64,000 nucleotides of DNA from Qipengyuania aquimaris (lineage in GTDB: Bacteria > Pseudomonadota > Alphaproteobacteria > Sphingomonadales > Sphingomonadaceae): contig NZ_WTYI01000001.1 of the NCBI RefSeq assembly GCF_009827445.1, forward strand, positions 1,516,381 through 1,580,380, read 5' to 3'. Positions 1-9,764 of this stretch are shown piece after piece. Under the pieces are notes generated by a model, which was not told the origin of the DNA, made no database searches, and saw nothing but the letters and a program-made list of their open reading frames with translations. Every line of letters starts with the position of its first letter. Within the stretch, counting starts at the first letter, position 1. The translations under genes and the position numbers were made by a program.

Positions 1-418
1 TGCCAAGATTGATCCAGCGCCGCGCGCCGTTGATCTCCACCCCGATGAAGGGAACGAGGAACAGGAGGCCGATCATTCCCGCTGCCAGCACCACGCCGAG
101 GCGGCGCGCATTCTCGCGGCTGAGCATGGATACGCTCACCAGCACGCCCAGCGCCAGCACCTGCCAAACGACATGACGGTAGAAGAAATAGAGCGGGTCG
201 AGCGTGGTGCTCGACGTGGACAGGCGATCCGCGCTGGCGGGGCTGGCGGCAGCAACCGCGATCGTGCCGAGCGTCATCACCAGCAGGACTAGGCCCAGCA
301 ACACGCGGTCGATCTCGCGCCACCAGATCTTGATCTCGCTCCAGCGCGACATCTTGCCGGAGGGAATATGCGCAGGCTTGCGTTTCGCGCCGGGGACGTA
401 GGGCTGCATGGTGCTCAT
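1..418 (-). CDS. ftsW: FtsW, lipid II polymerase/division protein (partial, 3' end outside window)
   Basis: SEDS-family septal peptidoglycan glycosyltransferase of the inner membrane, which works with FtsI at the division site. Only the first 139 codons are present; the gene runs off position 1. The visible part has a basic cytoplasmic N-terminus, a first membrane helix around residues 41-56, two further hydrophobic segments, and the family motif NGARRWI close to the edge. The ATG at 418 overlaps the murD stop as ATGA, which fixes the start and implies translational coupling. It is the expected next gene after murD in a dcw cluster (known order murD-ftsW-murG-murC). It is open at the window edge, so completeness cannot be judged. 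Confidence 0.93.
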   Translation of the reverse strand, partial: MSTMQPYVPGAKRKPAHIPSGKMSRWSEIKIWWREIDRVLLGLVLLVMTLGTIAVAAASPASADRLSTSSTTLDPLYFFYRHVVWQVLALGVLVSVSMLSRENARRLGVVLAAGMIGLLFLVPFIGVEINGARRWINLG

Positions 419-1728
419 TCCAGCCCCTCCACCAGCGCGCGGAAATGCTCGCCGCGTTTTTCGAAGTCCTGATACTGGTCGAAGCTGGCGCAGGCGGGCG
501 AAAGGAGGACAGTATCGCCATCCTCTGCCCTGTCAGCGGCGGCGCGTACTGCGCGGTCCAGCGTGTCGCACTGCTCCACCGGCACGCGGCCTTCCAGCAG
601 CGCTGCAAAGTCCGGCCCGGCCTTTCCGATGGTGTAGGCGGCCTTCACACGAGGAAGTTCCGTCTCGCATTCGCCCAGCCCCGGCTCCTTGGCGAGCCCG
701 CCCAGGATCCAGTGGATGTTGTCGAATGCTGCAAGCGCGGGGGCAGAGGCAGCGGTGTTCGTGCCCTTGCTGTCGTTTACATAGGCGACGCCCGAGATTT
801 CCGCGACCAGCTCCATGCGGTGCGGGAGGCCGGTGTAGGTCTTTAGTCCTCTCCCAATGTCGTCGTCGGAAACTGCCAGAACATGCGCTACAGCAATCGC
901 GGCTCCCGCATTTGCCAAATTGTGTGGCCCCTGAAGTGTCGGCCAATCGGCTTGCTGCCACGGGTCGAGCGTGTCCATATAGATGGTCCCGTCCACCACT
1001 GCCGCCCCAAGTCTGTCGCTGTGACGTTCGAGAATGTTGTCAAATCTGTCGGAACATTGCTGGTGTTCCGTGCTCACTGCAGCGCTTGACGGTGACTGCA
1101 TCTCGAACAACCGAGCCTTAGCCGCCGCGTACTTCGCAAAATCCCCATCATACCGGTCGAGATGATCCGGCGTGATATTCAGCAGCACCGCCACATCGCA
1201 ATCGAGCGAATAGGTCAGGTCGATCTGGTAGCTCGACAGTTCCAGCACATAGACCCCGCCATCAGGCAATGGTTCCTGTTCGAGGATCGGCAGACCGATG
1301 TTACCGCACATGGTGGTCGGCACGCCGGCTTGCTTTAGGATGTGGTGGACCAGCGCGGTGGTGGTCGATTTGCCATTGGTGCCGGTGATGCCGACGACGC
1401 GATGGGGCGGCAAGTCGGCGCGCGCCTGCGCAAACAGTTCGACATCGCCGATCACGGGCACGCCGAAGCTATCGGCATGCGGCTTGATCGGATGCGTGTT
1501 GAGCGGGACGCCGGGGCTGACCACTACACCTGCATAGCCGGTCAGGTCCGCCTCCAGCGGGTCACCAATGGCGCAGCGCCCGTTGTAAGGCTCGCGCGCC
1601 TCGGCGCGGTCGTCCCACACCAGCACGTCCGCGCCCGCGGCGAGCAAGGCCTCGACCGTCGCCCGGCCGGACCGCGCGAGGCCGAGCACCGCGTATCTCT
1701 TGTCCTTCCAGGCAGGTGAAGTGATCAT
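415..1728 (-). CDS. murD: UDP-N-acetylmuramoyl-L-alanine--D-glutamate ligase MurD
   Basis: Cytoplasmic Mur ligase that adds D-glutamate to UDP-MurNAc-L-Ala using ATP. The 437-residue protein has the usual three-domain length. It has an N-terminal Rossmann domain for the UDP substrate (GLARSG near 16-21), the ATP P-loop GTNGKSTT at residues 116-123, ELSSYQ near 163-168, and the Mur-ligase signature [10 protein letters not shown] near 184-193. The ATG at 1728 overlaps the mraY stop by four bases and the TGA overlaps the ftsW start, so it sits inside one tightly coupled operon. No unusual residues were seen. Confidence 0.97.
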   Translation of the reverse strand: MITSPAWKDKRYAVLGLARSGRATVEALLAAGADVLVWDDRAEAREPYNGRCAIGDPLEADLTGYAGVVVSPGVPLNTHPIKPHADSFGVPVIGDVELFAQARADLPPHRVVGITGTNGKSTTTALVHHILKQAGVPTTMCGNIGLPILEQEPLPDGGVYVLELSSYQIDLTYSLDCDVAVLLNITPDHLDRYDGDFAKYAAAKARLFEMQSPSSAAVSTEHQQCSDRFDNILERHSDRLGAAVVDGTIYMDTLDPWQQADWPTLQGPHNLANAGAAIAVAHVLAVSDDDIGRGLKTYTGLPHRMELVAEISGVAYVNDSKGTNTAASAPALAAFDNIHWILGGLAKEPGLGECETELPRVKAAYTIGKAGPDFAALLEGRVPVEQCDTLDRAVRAAADRAEDGDTVLLSPACASFDQYQDFEKRGEHFRALVEGLE

Positions 1729-2795
1729 CTGAGCTTGAGCGTTGCCAGCCCCAGGAGTGCGAGCACGATGGCGACGATCCAGAAACGGATGACGACCTTG
1801 CTCTCGGACCAGCCGAGCTGCTCGAAATGGTGGTGGATGGGAGCCATACGGAAAACCCGCTTGCCCGTGCGCTTGAACCAGAAGACCTGGATGATGACCG
1901 AAAGCGCCTCGAACACGAACAGGCCGCCGACGATTGCCAGCACGACTTCATGGTGCGTTGCCACGGCAATCGCGCCCAGCGCGCCGCCTAGGGCCAGCGA
2001 ACCCGTGTCGCCCATGAAAACGGCGGCAGGCGGGGCGTTGAACCACAGGAAGGCAAGGCCCGCGCCGATGATCGCCGCACACATGATCGCCAGCTCGCCA
2101 GCACCCGCAACATGGGGAATGCCGAGATATTCGGAATAGTCCACGCGGCCCACGAGATAGGCGATGATCGCAAAGGTACCGGCAGCGATAATGACCGGCA
2201 TGGTGGCAAGCCCGTCCAGCCCGTCGGTAAGGTTCACCGCATTGCCTGCGCCCACGATCACGAAGGCTGCAAAGACGTAGTAGAACGGCCCCAGCTCCAC
2301 GCCGAAGTCGTTGATGAAGGGGACATAGACGAAGGTGTTGATCTGGCTGACGATGATCCAGCTGGCCGCGCCTGCGACGATGAATTCGAACAACAGGCGG
2401 GTGCGGCCCGAAACGCCCTTGTGGCTGGCCTTCGACACTTTGTCGTAATCGTCGAGGAAACCGATCAGGCCGAACCCGCCGGTCACCGCAAGGCAGGCCC
2501 AGATGAAGGGGTTGGACAGGTCCATCCACAACATCATCGAAATGAACAGGCTGACGAGGATCATCAGGCCGCCCATGGTCGGCGTGCCGACCTTCGCCAG
2601 GTGCGTCTGCGGTCCGTCTTCGCGGATCGGCTGGCCCTTACCCTGGCGCACGCGCAGCATATCGATGAAGCGCGGGCCGATCAGCAAGCCGATCAGCAGC
2701 GCGGTAAGCAGCGTCGCGCCGGCCCGCGCCGTCTGGTAGCGGACCAGGTTGAACAGTCCTTCGAAATTGAAATACTCGGCGAGGAGGTAGAGCAT
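1725..2795 (-). CDS. mraY: Phospho-N-acetylmuramoyl-pentapeptide transferase MraY
   Basis: Integral membrane enzyme that transfers phospho-MurNAc-pentapeptide to undecaprenyl phosphate, giving lipid I. The 356-residue protein is of normal length and has about ten hydrophobic segments. Catalytic and substrate motifs are intact: DDY at 115-117, NLTDGLDG at 188-195, MGDTGS at 261-266 and the HHHFE motif at 321-325. It starts 18 bases after murF, the only real gap within the run from mraZ to ftsW, and its TGA overlaps murD. In the membrane it takes the MurF product, so gene order follows pathway order here. Confidence 0.97.
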   Translation of the reverse strand: MLYLLAEYFNFEGLFNLVRYQTARAGATLLTALLIGLLIGPRFIDMLRVRQGKGQPIREDGPQTHLAKVGTPTMGGLMILVSLFISMMLWMDLSNPFIWACLAVTGGFGLIGFLDDYDKVSKASHKGVSGRTRLLFEFIVAGAASWIIVSQINTFVYVPFINDFGVELGPFYYVFAAFVIVGAGNAVNLTDGLDGLATMPVIIAAGTFAIIAYLVGRVDYSEYLGIPHVAGAGELAIMCAAIIGAGLAFLWFNAPPAAVFMGDTGSLALGGALGAIAVATHHEVVLAIVGGLFVFEALSVIIQVFWFKRTGKRVFRMAPIHHHFEQLGWSESKVVIRFWIVAIVLALLGLATLKLR

Positions 2796-2813
2796 CGGGC
2801 CGCGCGGGGCCTC

Positions 2814-4280
2814 CTATTCAGGGCGGGTGAAACGGTCCACGAGCCGGCCGAGCCCGACCGAATTGGAGCCTTTGACCAGCACCGCGTCGCCCGCCACGAT
2901 GCCGAAATCCTCGAGCAATCCGATCGCCTCGTCGGCAGTCAAGCAATGCTCCCACTCGAGCGGCTTGCCAAGCGAGTTGAGGACGGGTTTCCCCAGTTCG
3001 CGGGCCAATGCGCCCATCTCGTCGCCCACCAGCACCGCATAGTCGATATCCGCTGCAATGACGTGCTCTGCCAGCGCGGCATGGAATTTGGGAGCGAAGT
3101 CGCCCAACTCCTTCATCGCACCGAGGACGGCGATGCGACGGGTCGAAGGCGTTGTGCCGAGTTGCGCCAGCGTTGCACGCATGCTGGCGGGATTGGCGTT
3201 GTAGCTCTCGTCGATCATCAGCGCCTTGCCGCCGGGCGCGTCGATGCCGTGCCGTTCGCCCCGGCCTTTCAGACCGCCCATTTCGGCAAGCGCGAGACCG
3301 GCTGCGGCCATATCGCCGCCCGCTGCGCGCACAGCCGCCATGACGGCAAGCGAGTTGGCGACCCAGTGCTCGCCCGGTTCGGCCACGGTGTAGCACAAGC
3401 GGCCGGTGTCGAATTCGCAGGTCACGAGGCTGCCGCCATTGGCGCTCGGGATCGCGTCGAGCAGGCGCATATCGGCATGGCGCGCCTTGCCGAAGCTGAC
3501 GACCTTAGCGCCGACACGCAGGGCGGCGAGCTTGAGCTGTTCGTAATGCTCGCTGTCGGCAGGGATGACTGCCGTGCCGCCCGGTTCAAGGCCGGAAAAG
3601 ATTTCCGCCTTGGCGTTGGCTATGGCCTTCATGGAACCGAGGTTCTCGATATGCGCCGGAGCGATGGTGGTGATGACGGCGACATGCGGGCGGACCTGCG
3701 CGGTCAGACCCTCGATCTCGCCGGCATGGTTCATACCCATCTCGAACACGCCGAAGCGGCTGCGCGCACCCATTCGCGCGAGGCTGAGCGGGACGCCGAC
3801 ATGGTTGTTGTAGCTGCGGGTCGAACGATGCGCCGCACCGCGGCTGGCACGTTCCAGCGCGGCGAAGATCGCTTCCTTCACGCCGGTCTTGCCGACCGAT
3901 CCGGTAACACCAATGATCCGCGCCTCGGTCCGGCTGCGCGCCGCGCGGGCGAGTGCCGCGAGAGCTTCTGTCGTGTCTTCGACGATTACATGCGGATAGT
4001 CGACCGCGCGATCCACGATGGCGGCTGCCGCGCCGCTTTCGAAAGCCTTGTCGATGAAACGATGTCCGTCCATCGCTTCGCCCTTCAGGGCTACAAAGAG
4101 GTCTCCGTGCACTACATCACGGCTGTCCATCTCTACACCGGAAACCTGGAAATCGCAGCTTGCCGTGCCGCCCGTAACCTCTGCTATCGTATTGGAATCC
4201 CACAGGGTAAGCGGCAGGCGATCGCGCGGATCGCTCGTCCATTCGACATAGGCGGGGTGGCGCAGGATAGCCGCGCTCAT
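2814..4280 (-). CDS. murF: UDP-N-acetylmuramoyl-tripeptide--D-alanyl-D-alanine ligase MurF
   Basis: Cytoplasmic Mur ligase that adds the D-Ala-D-Ala dipeptide to UDP-MurNAc-tripeptide. The 488-residue protein is normal in length. The ATP-binding loop GVTGSVGKTG lies at 124-133; MurF commonly has GSVGKT here rather than the GTNGKT of MurC/D/E. A second Mur signature around residues 190-215 contains NMNHAGEIE-like residues, and the C-terminal domain carries DESYNANP. Its ATG overlaps the murE stop by four bases. It ends with TAG, 18 bases before mraY. Confidence 0.97.
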   Translation of the reverse strand: MSAAILRHPAYVEWTSDPRDRLPLTLWDSNTIAEVTGGTASCDFQVSGVEMDSRDVVHGDLFVALKGEAMDGHRFIDKAFESGAAAAIVDRAVDYPHVIVEDTTEALAALARAARSRTEARIIGVTGSVGKTGVKEAIFAALERASRGAAHRSTRSYNNHVGVPLSLARMGARSRFGVFEMGMNHAGEIEGLTAQVRPHVAVITTIAPAHIENLGSMKAIANAKAEIFSGLEPGGTAVIPADSEHYEQLKLAALRVGAKVVSFGKARHADMRLLDAIPSANGGSLVTCEFDTGRLCYTVAEPGEHWVANSLAVMAAVRAAGGDMAAAGLALAEMGGLKGRGERHGIDAPGGKALMIDESYNANPASMRATLAQLGTTPSTRRIAVLGAMKELGDFAPKFHAALAEHVIAADIDYAVLVGDEMGALARELGKPVLNSLGKPLEWEHCLTADEAIGLLEDFGIVAGDAVLVKGSNSVGLGRLVDRFTRPE

Positions 4281-5749
4281 GCGTCACCTCTGGCGATGGC
4301 AGCCGCACATTCGCGGGCGACTTCCACGTCGTCGAAGGGAAGGACCTTCATGTTTTCTCCCGATCCGATGATCTGACCCGTTTCATGACCCTTGCCCGCG
4401 ACAAGCACGATGTCGTCGGGTCCGGCTTCTGCAATGGCGGCATGTATTGCTTCGCGACGCCCGCCTATTTCTCTGGCTTCGGGCGCGCCTTCAAGCACGG
4501 CGCGGCGGATATCCGCAGGATCCTCGCCGCGCGGGTTGTCATCCGTGACGATAACCACATCGCTCGCCTTGGCCGCCGCTTCGCCCATGGGCTTGCGCTT
4601 GCCGTGATCGCGGTCGCCGCCGGCACCGAAAACGGTGATGAGCCGCCCGCCGACATGGGGGCGGAGGGCAGCGATGGCTGCCTCGATAGCGTCGGGCGTA
4701 TGGGCATAATCGATATAGACCGGCGCTCCGGTGGGCGCGATGGCCGCCCGCTCAAGCCGTCCGCGAACCGGTTGGAGCCGGGCGACACCGTCCCACACGC
4801 GGCTCGCATCGATGCCCGTTGCAAGCGCGAGCCCCGCAGCGGTCAGGGCGTTCGACACCTGGTAGGCACCGATCAGCGGAAGGTTGATCGTGCGCTCGGT
4901 CCCTTCGTGCGAGACCTTGAGGGTCTGGCCGAGCTGCGTGGGCTGGCGGTCGATCAGGCAGATATCCTCGCCCTTCTCGCCCACAGTCATTACATTGAGG
5001 CCGCGGCCCCTGGCATGGTCGACCACGCGCGCATTCCATTCGCTGCCGTCGAGCCAGACAACCGCTGTCGCTCCGTCCGACACCACTTCGTCGAACAGCC
5101 GCATCTTGGCCGCGAAGTAGTCTTCCATATCCTTGTGATAGTCGAGATGGTCGCGGCTGAAATTCGTGAACGCCGCCGCTTCGACCGGAACGCCCTCGTT
5201 GCGCGATTGCGACAGGCCGTGGCTCGACGCCTCGTAGGCGACATGCGTGACGCCCTCGCGAGCGAGGCCGCTCATGTTCGACAGGAAGGTCACGATATCG
5301 GGCGTGGTCAGGCCGGTCGACACGCTCTCGTCCGGGGTCGTCACGCCGAGTGTACCGATGCTGGCCGCACGCTCGCCCGCCATGCGCCAGATCTGGCGCG
5401 TCATCTCGACGGTCGAGGTCTTTCCGTTCGTGCCCGTTACCGCGACGATATGTTCCGGCACCGGCGTGAAGAAACGCGCACCGAGCTTGGCGAAATCCTT
5501 GCGGGGTTCCTGGCTCGCGATGTGGATTGCGCCTTCCACCTTGGCCTCTGGCCGAGCAACGACGGCGATTGCGCCAGCTTCGATCGCGGCGGGAATAAAG
5601 TCCTCTCCATTGACCACACTGCCCTGGAAGGCACCGAACACCGTGCCGGGCGCGACCTTGCGGTTGTCGATGGCGAAACCGGTGACATTGGCGCTGCCGT
5701 CACCCGGACAGGCGATGCCCGCTTTTTCGCAAAGCTTGTCGAGCCTCAT
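4277..5749 (-). CDS. murE: UDP-MurNAc-L-alanyl-D-glutamate--2,6-diaminopimelate ligase MurE
   Basis: Mur ligase that adds the third stem-peptide residue. The P-loop GTNGKTST is at 106-113. The specificity motif DNPRGED at 404-410 is the form associated with meso-diaminopimelate rather than lysine, as expected for a Gram-negative. At 490 residues the length is typical. The ATG at 5749 overlaps the ftsI stop (ATGA), and its own TGA overlaps the murF start, so ftsI, murE and murF are probably translated in sequence from one message. Confidence 0.97.
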   Translation of the reverse strand: MRLDKLCEKAGIACPGDGSANVTGFAIDNRKVAPGTVFGAFQGSVVNGEDFIPAAIEAGAIAVVARPEAKVEGAIHIASQEPRKDFAKLGARFFTPVPEHIVAVTGTNGKTSTVEMTRQIWRMAGERAASIGTLGVTTPDESVSTGLTTPDIVTFLSNMSGLAREGVTHVAYEASSHGLSQSRNEGVPVEAAAFTNFSRDHLDYHKDMEDYFAAKMRLFDEVVSDGATAVVWLDGSEWNARVVDHARGRGLNVMTVGEKGEDICLIDRQPTQLGQTLKVSHEGTERTINLPLIGAYQVSNALTAAGLALATGIDASRVWDGVARLQPVRGRLERAAIAPTGAPVYIDYAHTPDAIEAAIAALRPHVGGRLITVFGAGGDRDHGKRKPMGEAAAKASDVVIVTDDNPRGEDPADIRRAVLEGAPEAREIGGRREAIHAAIAEAGPDDIVLVAGKGHETGQIIGSGENMKVLPFDDVEVARECAAAIARGDA

Positions 5750-7494
5750 TCCATGGCTCCCGGGATAAGCGGCTTGATGGCGGAGATATCGATGTCGCGC
5801 GTGTCATCAGGACGCACGCCAATCAGCGGACCAATGCGAGGCACAAGGCGGCCTACGATGGGCGCCGCGTTCCATGCCGCCGTACGCTGGTAGGAACTGG
5901 CGAGCGTGCCGCGCGGTTCGTCGAGCATGGCGATCACGACATAGCGCGGGCGGTCCATCGGGAAGGCCGCTGCAAAGGTCGAAACCAGCGCGGTCCGGCG
6001 ATAGCCCGCCTTGCCGCCGGGCTTTTCCGCCGAACCTGTCTTGCCGCCGACGCGATAGCCCGGAGCGTCTGCATTGCGGCCCGTCCCATATATTGCAGTC
6101 GCGCGCATCATCTGGCGCATACGGCTGGAAGTTGAAGCCTTGAAAACGCGGCGACCCTTGGGCGCTTCGCCCGCACCGAGTTTGTGCAGGGTCGCGGGAC
6201 GCCAGACGCCACCGTTGACCATCGCTGCATAGGCGCTTGCGAGGTGAAGCGGCGTAACCGCGATACCGTGTCCGTAGCTGACCGTCATGCTGCGCAGGCG
6301 CGGCCAGTTCTCGCCCGGCCAGATGGGGAAACCCTTGGCCGGCAATTCGATATGCGGGCGCTCGTTCATGCCCATATCTATCATGTAGCGGCGCAGGCGT
6401 TCCGGGCCGAGTTCATCGGCAATCCGCGCGGTCGTGGTGTTCGAGGAATGGATGAGTGTTTCGACCACGTTGAGGTCCGGCCCCATCGCGTGGCTGTCCT
6501 TGATCGAGAACCTGCCGACCTTCACCGGCGATGCGTCGTAGCGTTTGCCCAGATCGCGCACGACACCGGCATCGATCGCGGCTGCGACAGACAACGGCTT
6601 GAAGGTCGAACCCAGCTCGTAAACCTGGTTGGTCACGCGGTTGAACATCAGCGCCTGGCCATCCTTGTCGATCTTGTTCGGATCGAATTCGGGAAGCGAT
6701 GCCAGCGCGAGGACTTCGCCCGTATCCACGTCGAGCACGATGCCCGCCCCGCCCTGCGCCTGCGTCAGCTTCATGCCGCGGCGCAGTTCATCTTCGAGGG
6801 CGCCCTGAACGCGAACGTCGATCGAGAGGGCGATGGGCGTTCCGCGCGTATCGGGGTTGCTCAGGTGTTCATCGAGTACCTGCTCCATGCCGACGCGGCC
6901 GCTGCCATCGGCGGCGACATAGCCCAGCACGTGGGCTGCCATCTTGCCCTGCGGGTAGTGGCGGTCTTCTTCCATCGGAATTTCGAGAGCAAGCTCGCCG
7001 ATTTCCTGCACCCGGTTTGCTTCTTCGGGCAGCAGGCGGCGACGCAGGTAGCCTTGCGTACCTGATGCGAGTTGCCGCGCGACCTTGGCCTGATCGAGAT
7101 CAGGGAAAATCTCGCCCAGTTTCGCGGCGACTTCATCGGGCGTGCGAACCAGCGGTTCGCCATCTTGGCCAAGCGCCTTGGGATTGAACCACAGGGCATA
7201 GGCCGGGAAGGCACGCGCCATCGGCACGCCGTTACGGTCGGTGATTTCTCCGCGCGGGGGAAGCAGTGCGTCGGCGAGCGTAGTCGCCCGCGCCTCGGCG
7301 CCGTTCATCCCGAGGTACGAGATGCGCATCACGGCGACTACTGCCAGGAATGCAAATGCCGCCACGATCCACAGTACGCGCCAGCGCGCCAGGTCGAGCG
7401 AGCGTTCACGCAGGGTAACCAGTTGGACCCGGCCGCTTGCGACGGCCATGCTGACTGCGCCCGGTCCGCCATTGATGGCGGAAAAAGCGTTCAC
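5746..7494 (-). CDS. ftsI: Peptidoglycan D,D-transpeptidase FtsI (PBP3)
   Basis: Class B penicillin-binding protein that cross-links septal peptidoglycan together with FtsW. A cytoplasmic N-terminus of about 35 residues is followed by one membrane anchor near 39-57, a dimerisation/pedestal region, and a periplasmic transpeptidase domain. The active-site motifs are all present: STFK at 296-299 (nucleophile Ser296), SSN at 350-352 and KTGS at 485-488. The 582-residue length fits the family. Translation appears to begin with GTG at 7494, which overlaps the ftsL stop as GTGA. The first downstream ATG would shorten the cytoplasmic tail by 15 residues. Confidence 0.96.
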   Translation of the reverse strand: MNAFSAINGGPGAVSMAVASGRVQLVTLRERSLDLARWRVLWIVAAFAFLAVVAVMRISYLGMNGAEARATTLADALLPPRGEITDRNGVPMARAFPAYALWFNPKALGQDGEPLVRTPDEVAAKLGEIFPDLDQAKVARQLASGTQGYLRRRLLPEEANRVQEIGELALEIPMEEDRHYPQGKMAAHVLGYVAADGSGRVGMEQVLDEHLSNPDTRGTPIALSIDVRVQGALEDELRRGMKLTQAQGGAGIVLDVDTGEVLALASLPEFDPNKIDKDGQALMFNRVTNQVYELGSTFKPLSVAAAIDAGVVRDLGKRYDASPVKVGRFSIKDSHAMGPDLNVVETLIHSSNTTTARIADELGPERLRRYMIDMGMNERPHIELPAKGFPIWPGENWPRLRSMTVSYGHGIAVTPLHLASAYAAMVNGGVWRPATLHKLGAGEAPKGRRVFKASTSSRMRQMMRATAIYGTGRNADAPGYRVGGKTGSAEKPGGKAGYRRTALVSTFAAAFPMDRPRYVVIAMLDEPRGTLASSYQRTAAWNAAPIVGRLVPRIGPLIGVRPDDTRDIDISAIKPLIPGAME

Positions 7495-8003
7495 CGCGCC
7501 ACCTCTGCCGACGCAAGGGAAGCGTTGCCCGGCTCTGCCAGTCGCTGGGCGAGCGATGTGGCGAGACCCCGAGCAGGCGTGGTGCTGGCGACGGCGGGAG
7601 GTTGTTCCTCCTCGCCGAGCCAGTCCCCGAAGAGGCTCTCTTCGCCTTCACCCTGGCTGACAGGGCGCAGCATCGCGACACGAATGGGCTGCGGGGCGTC
7701 GTGACCGCGCGGCGTTCCCAGCACGGCCAGTTGGCGCTCCTGCTCGACATACTGGTCGGCACGGGGCGCGGAGTAACCGAATTCGACCTGGTTCCAGGCC
7801 GCCAGCTGGTGCTGGCTGGCACGCGTCTGGAATTCGGTTTCGAGCATGAGCTTGGAGCGTTCGGCAGCGATGATCTGACGCTCAACCAGGCGCACGTCGC
7901 TCTTCACCGCATTCACCTTGAAGGTGAGCGCAAGCAAGGCGGCGAGACAGGCGCCAAGCGCAAGGAGCCAGCCGATCTGGCGGAGGCGGGATGAGCGCAC
8001 CAT
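7491..8003 (-). CDS. ftsL: Cell division protein FtsL
   Basis: Small bitopic division protein that links FtsB/FtsQ to FtsW-FtsI. The sequence is poorly conserved, as is normal for FtsL, so the call rests on structure and position. A short basic N-terminus (MVRSSRLRQ) leads into a single membrane helix at about 10-30, followed by a charged, coiled-coil-prone stretch at about 35-75 and a Pro/Glu-rich tail. At 170 residues it is longer than enterobacterial FtsL but usual for alphaproteobacteria. The ATG at 8003 shares one base with the rsmH stop, and it lies directly before ftsI as in other dcw clusters. Confidence 0.85.
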   Translation of the reverse strand: MVRSSRLRQIGWLLALGACLAALLALTFKVNAVKSDVRLVERQIIAAERSKLMLETEFQTRASQHQLAAWNQVEFGYSAPRADQYVEQERQLAVLGTPRGHDAPQPIRVAMLRPVSQGEGEESLFGDWLGEEEQPPAVASTTPARGLATSLAQRLAEPGNASLASAEVAR

Positions 8004-8941
8004 TATGCGGCCTCCCTTGCCGGGGTGGCGGTACGCGTGGCGTGACGCAGGACCGAAGACCGGGCGCGCGGATTGCGTTCCAGCTCCGCCTTGCCGGGCT
8101 TGATCGCCTTGCTGACTTTCGAAAAAACCGGATCGTCCTGCGTCACCATTGGGACATGACGCGAGGCACTCGGGGTTGAGGAGGCCTCGCGAAGGTAACG
8201 CTTGACGATCCGGTCTTCGAGGCTGTGGAAGCTGACCACCGCAAGGCGGCCCCCTTCGCGCAGCAGGTGTTCGGCAGCCGACAGCCCTTGGGACAGTTCG
8301 TCGAGTTCGCCGTTCACGTGAATTCTGATGGCCTGGAATGTGCGGGTTGCCGGGTCTTTCTTGTCATGCGGCTTGTGACCCAGCGCCTTGCGCACGACGC
8401 GCGCCAGTTCTCCGGTCGTTTCCAGCGGACGCGCAGCGACGATCGCACGCGCCACGCGGCGCGACTGGCGCTCTTCGCCGTACTGGTAGATGACGTCCGC
8501 GATCGTGCTTTCGTCTGCCGAATTGAGGAAGTCGGCGGCGCTTTCCCCGTCCTGGCTCATCCGCATGTCGAGCGGCCCGTCGGACGAGAACGCGAAACCG
8601 CGCTCGGCCTGGTCGAGCTGCATCGAGGAGACGCCGATATCCATGACGACACCATCGACCTTGGCGACGCCTGCCGACGTCATGACGCCGAGCATTTCGG
8701 AGAAGCGATGCGGGTGAAGAATTAGGCGGGGCGGAGTTTGCTCCGTCTCCCGCCATGTGCGACCCGAAGCGATTGCGTCGGGATCTCTGTCGAAAGCGTG
8801 CACGGTCGCGCCGCGCTCCAGCAGCGCGCGCGTATAGCCGCCTGCGCCGAAGGTCGCGTCGATGATGACAACGCCGGGCTGCGGATCGAGCGCTTCGATC
8901 ACTTCGTCGAGGAGGACGGGAATGTGGGGCGCGCCGCTCAT
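8003..8941 (-). CDS. rsmH: 16S rRNA (cytosine(1402)-N(4))-methyltransferase RsmH
   Basis: SAM-dependent methyltransferase (formerly MraW) that methylates C1402 of 16S rRNA. The protein begins [14 protein letters not shown], the conserved start of the family. Motif I ([10 protein letters not shown]) and the acidic FDRDPDAI follow at about residues 30-60, and the C-terminal half has the [12 protein letters not shown] motif. The ATG at 8941 was chosen over an upstream in-frame codon because it overlaps the mraZ stop as ATGA, has GAAGGG ahead of it, and matches the family start. The product is 312 residues. Confidence 0.96.
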   Translation of the reverse strand: MSGAPHIPVLLDEVIEALDPQPGVVIIDATFGAGGYTRALLERGATVHAFDRDPDAIASGRTWRETEQTPPRLILHPHRFSEMLGVMTSAGVAKVDGVVMDIGVSSMQLDQAERGFAFSSDGPLDMRMSQDGESAADFLNSADESTIADVIYQYGEERQSRRVARAIVAARPLETTGELARVVRKALGHKPHDKKDPATRTFQAIRIHVNGELDELSQGLSAAEHLLREGGRLAVVSFHSLEDRIVKRYLREASSTPSASRHVPMVTQDDPVFSKVSKAIKPGKAELERNPRARSSVLRHATRTATPAREAA

Positions 8942-9423
8942 TTGCCCTTCGCCTTCGCGTCGGCAAGGAAGCTTTCGCAAGCGGCTTTCGCGCCGGCCCA
9001 GTCATCGCCCATCTTGGCGAGTTCGGCGGGGTTCCACAGCGTGAAGAAGCGTCCACCGCCCTGAAAGTAGAGCCCGTCCTCGATCTTGCCGAGGGCGCGC
9101 AAATGTTCGGGCATCACGAAGCGACCGCTGTCGTCGAAGGGCATTTCGAGGAAGCCGAAAAGCTGGCTGGCGCGCGTATCGCGGTCGAATTCCTTGCCGA
9201 GACGCACGGCCAGTTCTTCTTCGCGGTCGAGCTGTGCGTTGAGTTCTTCCTTGCGGGACAGGCCGAAGCCGACGAGGCAGTTCCAGCTGGTGTGCTTCAT
9301 CAGGCACAGGACACGGCCGTCGCTCGATTCCTTCAAGGCCTTGCGGAAGATCGGCGGAAGCACAAAGCGGCCCTTGTCGCCAGCAGGCGAGTAGGCTTGT
9401 CCGCTATACCCTCCGAATTGCAA
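8938..9423 (-). CDS. mraZ: Transcriptional regulator MraZ
   Basis: AbrB-like swapped-hairpin DNA-binding protein, known in Escherichia coli to repress its own dcw operon. Two MraZ repeats are visible: [13 protein letters not shown] near residues 16-28, and [14 protein letters not shown] near residue 100. No ATG or GTG lies near the start. An in-frame TGA lies 24 bases ahead of a TTG at 9423, which leaves TTG as the only sensible start and gives 161 residues. The ribosome-binding site is weak (AAGG, close to the TTG). It is first in the dcw operon, and the 341 bases upstream hold repeated GGGA elements that may be its operators. Confidence 0.92.
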   Translation of the reverse strand: MQFGGYSGQAYSPAGDKGRFVLPPIFRKALKESSDGRVLCLMKHTSWNCLVGFGLSRKEELNAQLDREEELAVRLGKEFDRDTRASQLFGFLEMPFDDSGRFVMPEHLRALGKIEDGLYFQGGGRFFTLWNPAELAKMGDDWAGAKAACESFLADAKAKGK

Positions 9424-9563
9424 CGCCTTGTCCCCGGCTCGTGTTCAAATCCCCCTCGGACACATCCTCCCCGTCCGCCCGAGCGCGTGCTCGACCGGCT
9501 CGCCAACCCGATTGGGAGGGCGCGCAAAGACACTGGCTGTCCGATGTGAGAAAGATTTATCGC

Positions 9564-9607
9564 GGGAGACGCGGGGATGGAAGGGAAAATTGCGGGATTT
9601 TACGGGA
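9564..9607 (+). promoter_or_regulatory. Candidate MraZ-type operator array (five GGGA repeats)
   Basis: GGGA occurs at 9564, 9574, 9583, 9594 and 9604, with spacings of 10, 9, 11 and 10 bases, so one face of the helix is marked five times. E. coli MraZ binds three TGGG-type repeats with 10-base period ahead of mraZ. Here the G-rich strand is the one opposite mraZ, 141-184 bases upstream of its start, and the preceding base varies, so the match is to spacing and core only. Confidence 0.45.
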
Positions 9608-9726
9608 TAAACCTGCAATTATCTGATTTCTATGGATTAATTTCTCTTCACAGCAGCTGCTATTCTTACCATCATCCTAACGCAAGTGCCGGTTTTATAC
9701 GGGGAATCGCCATCCGGCCCGTGTTT

Positions 9727-9752
9727 TCCCGAGCTCCTTCCCGTGAAATCCC
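9727..9752 (-). promoter_or_regulatory. Second GGGA repeat array, coding-strand orientation
   Basis: Read on the mraZ strand, CGGGA-type units begin at 9752, 9742 and 9730, with spacings of 10 and 12 bases. They face the array at 9564-9607 and lie between the arms of a 7-base inverted repeat. The orientation matches the E. coli MraZ boxes better than the nearer array does, but the distance to mraZ (about 310 bases) is large. Confidence 0.3.
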
Positions 9753-9764
9753 GCCGGATATCCC

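Larger units (their letters stand above)
9424..9764. other. Gene-free region upstream of the dcw operon
   Basis: The longest stretch without a convincing gene. It lies between the end of the lipoprotein gene at 9765 and the TTG of mraZ. The middle (about 9608-9700) is clearly more AT-rich than its surroundings, as expected of a promoter. GGGA repeats sit on both sides. A 7-base inverted repeat (ATCCGGC at 9712-9718, GCCGGAT at 9753-9759) encloses one repeat array. Short open frames here have no RBS and no recognisable product. Confidence 0.7.

Noticed and set aside
2112..4376. 754-codon open frame antisense to mraY and murF
   Set aside because: Both genes beneath it have complete family motifs; the antisense frame has no recognisable domain and arises from GC-rich codon bias.
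9440..9470. GTTCAAATCC-like stretch resembling a tRNA T-loop
   Set aside because: No matching T-stem, acceptor stem or anticodon arm can be folded around it.
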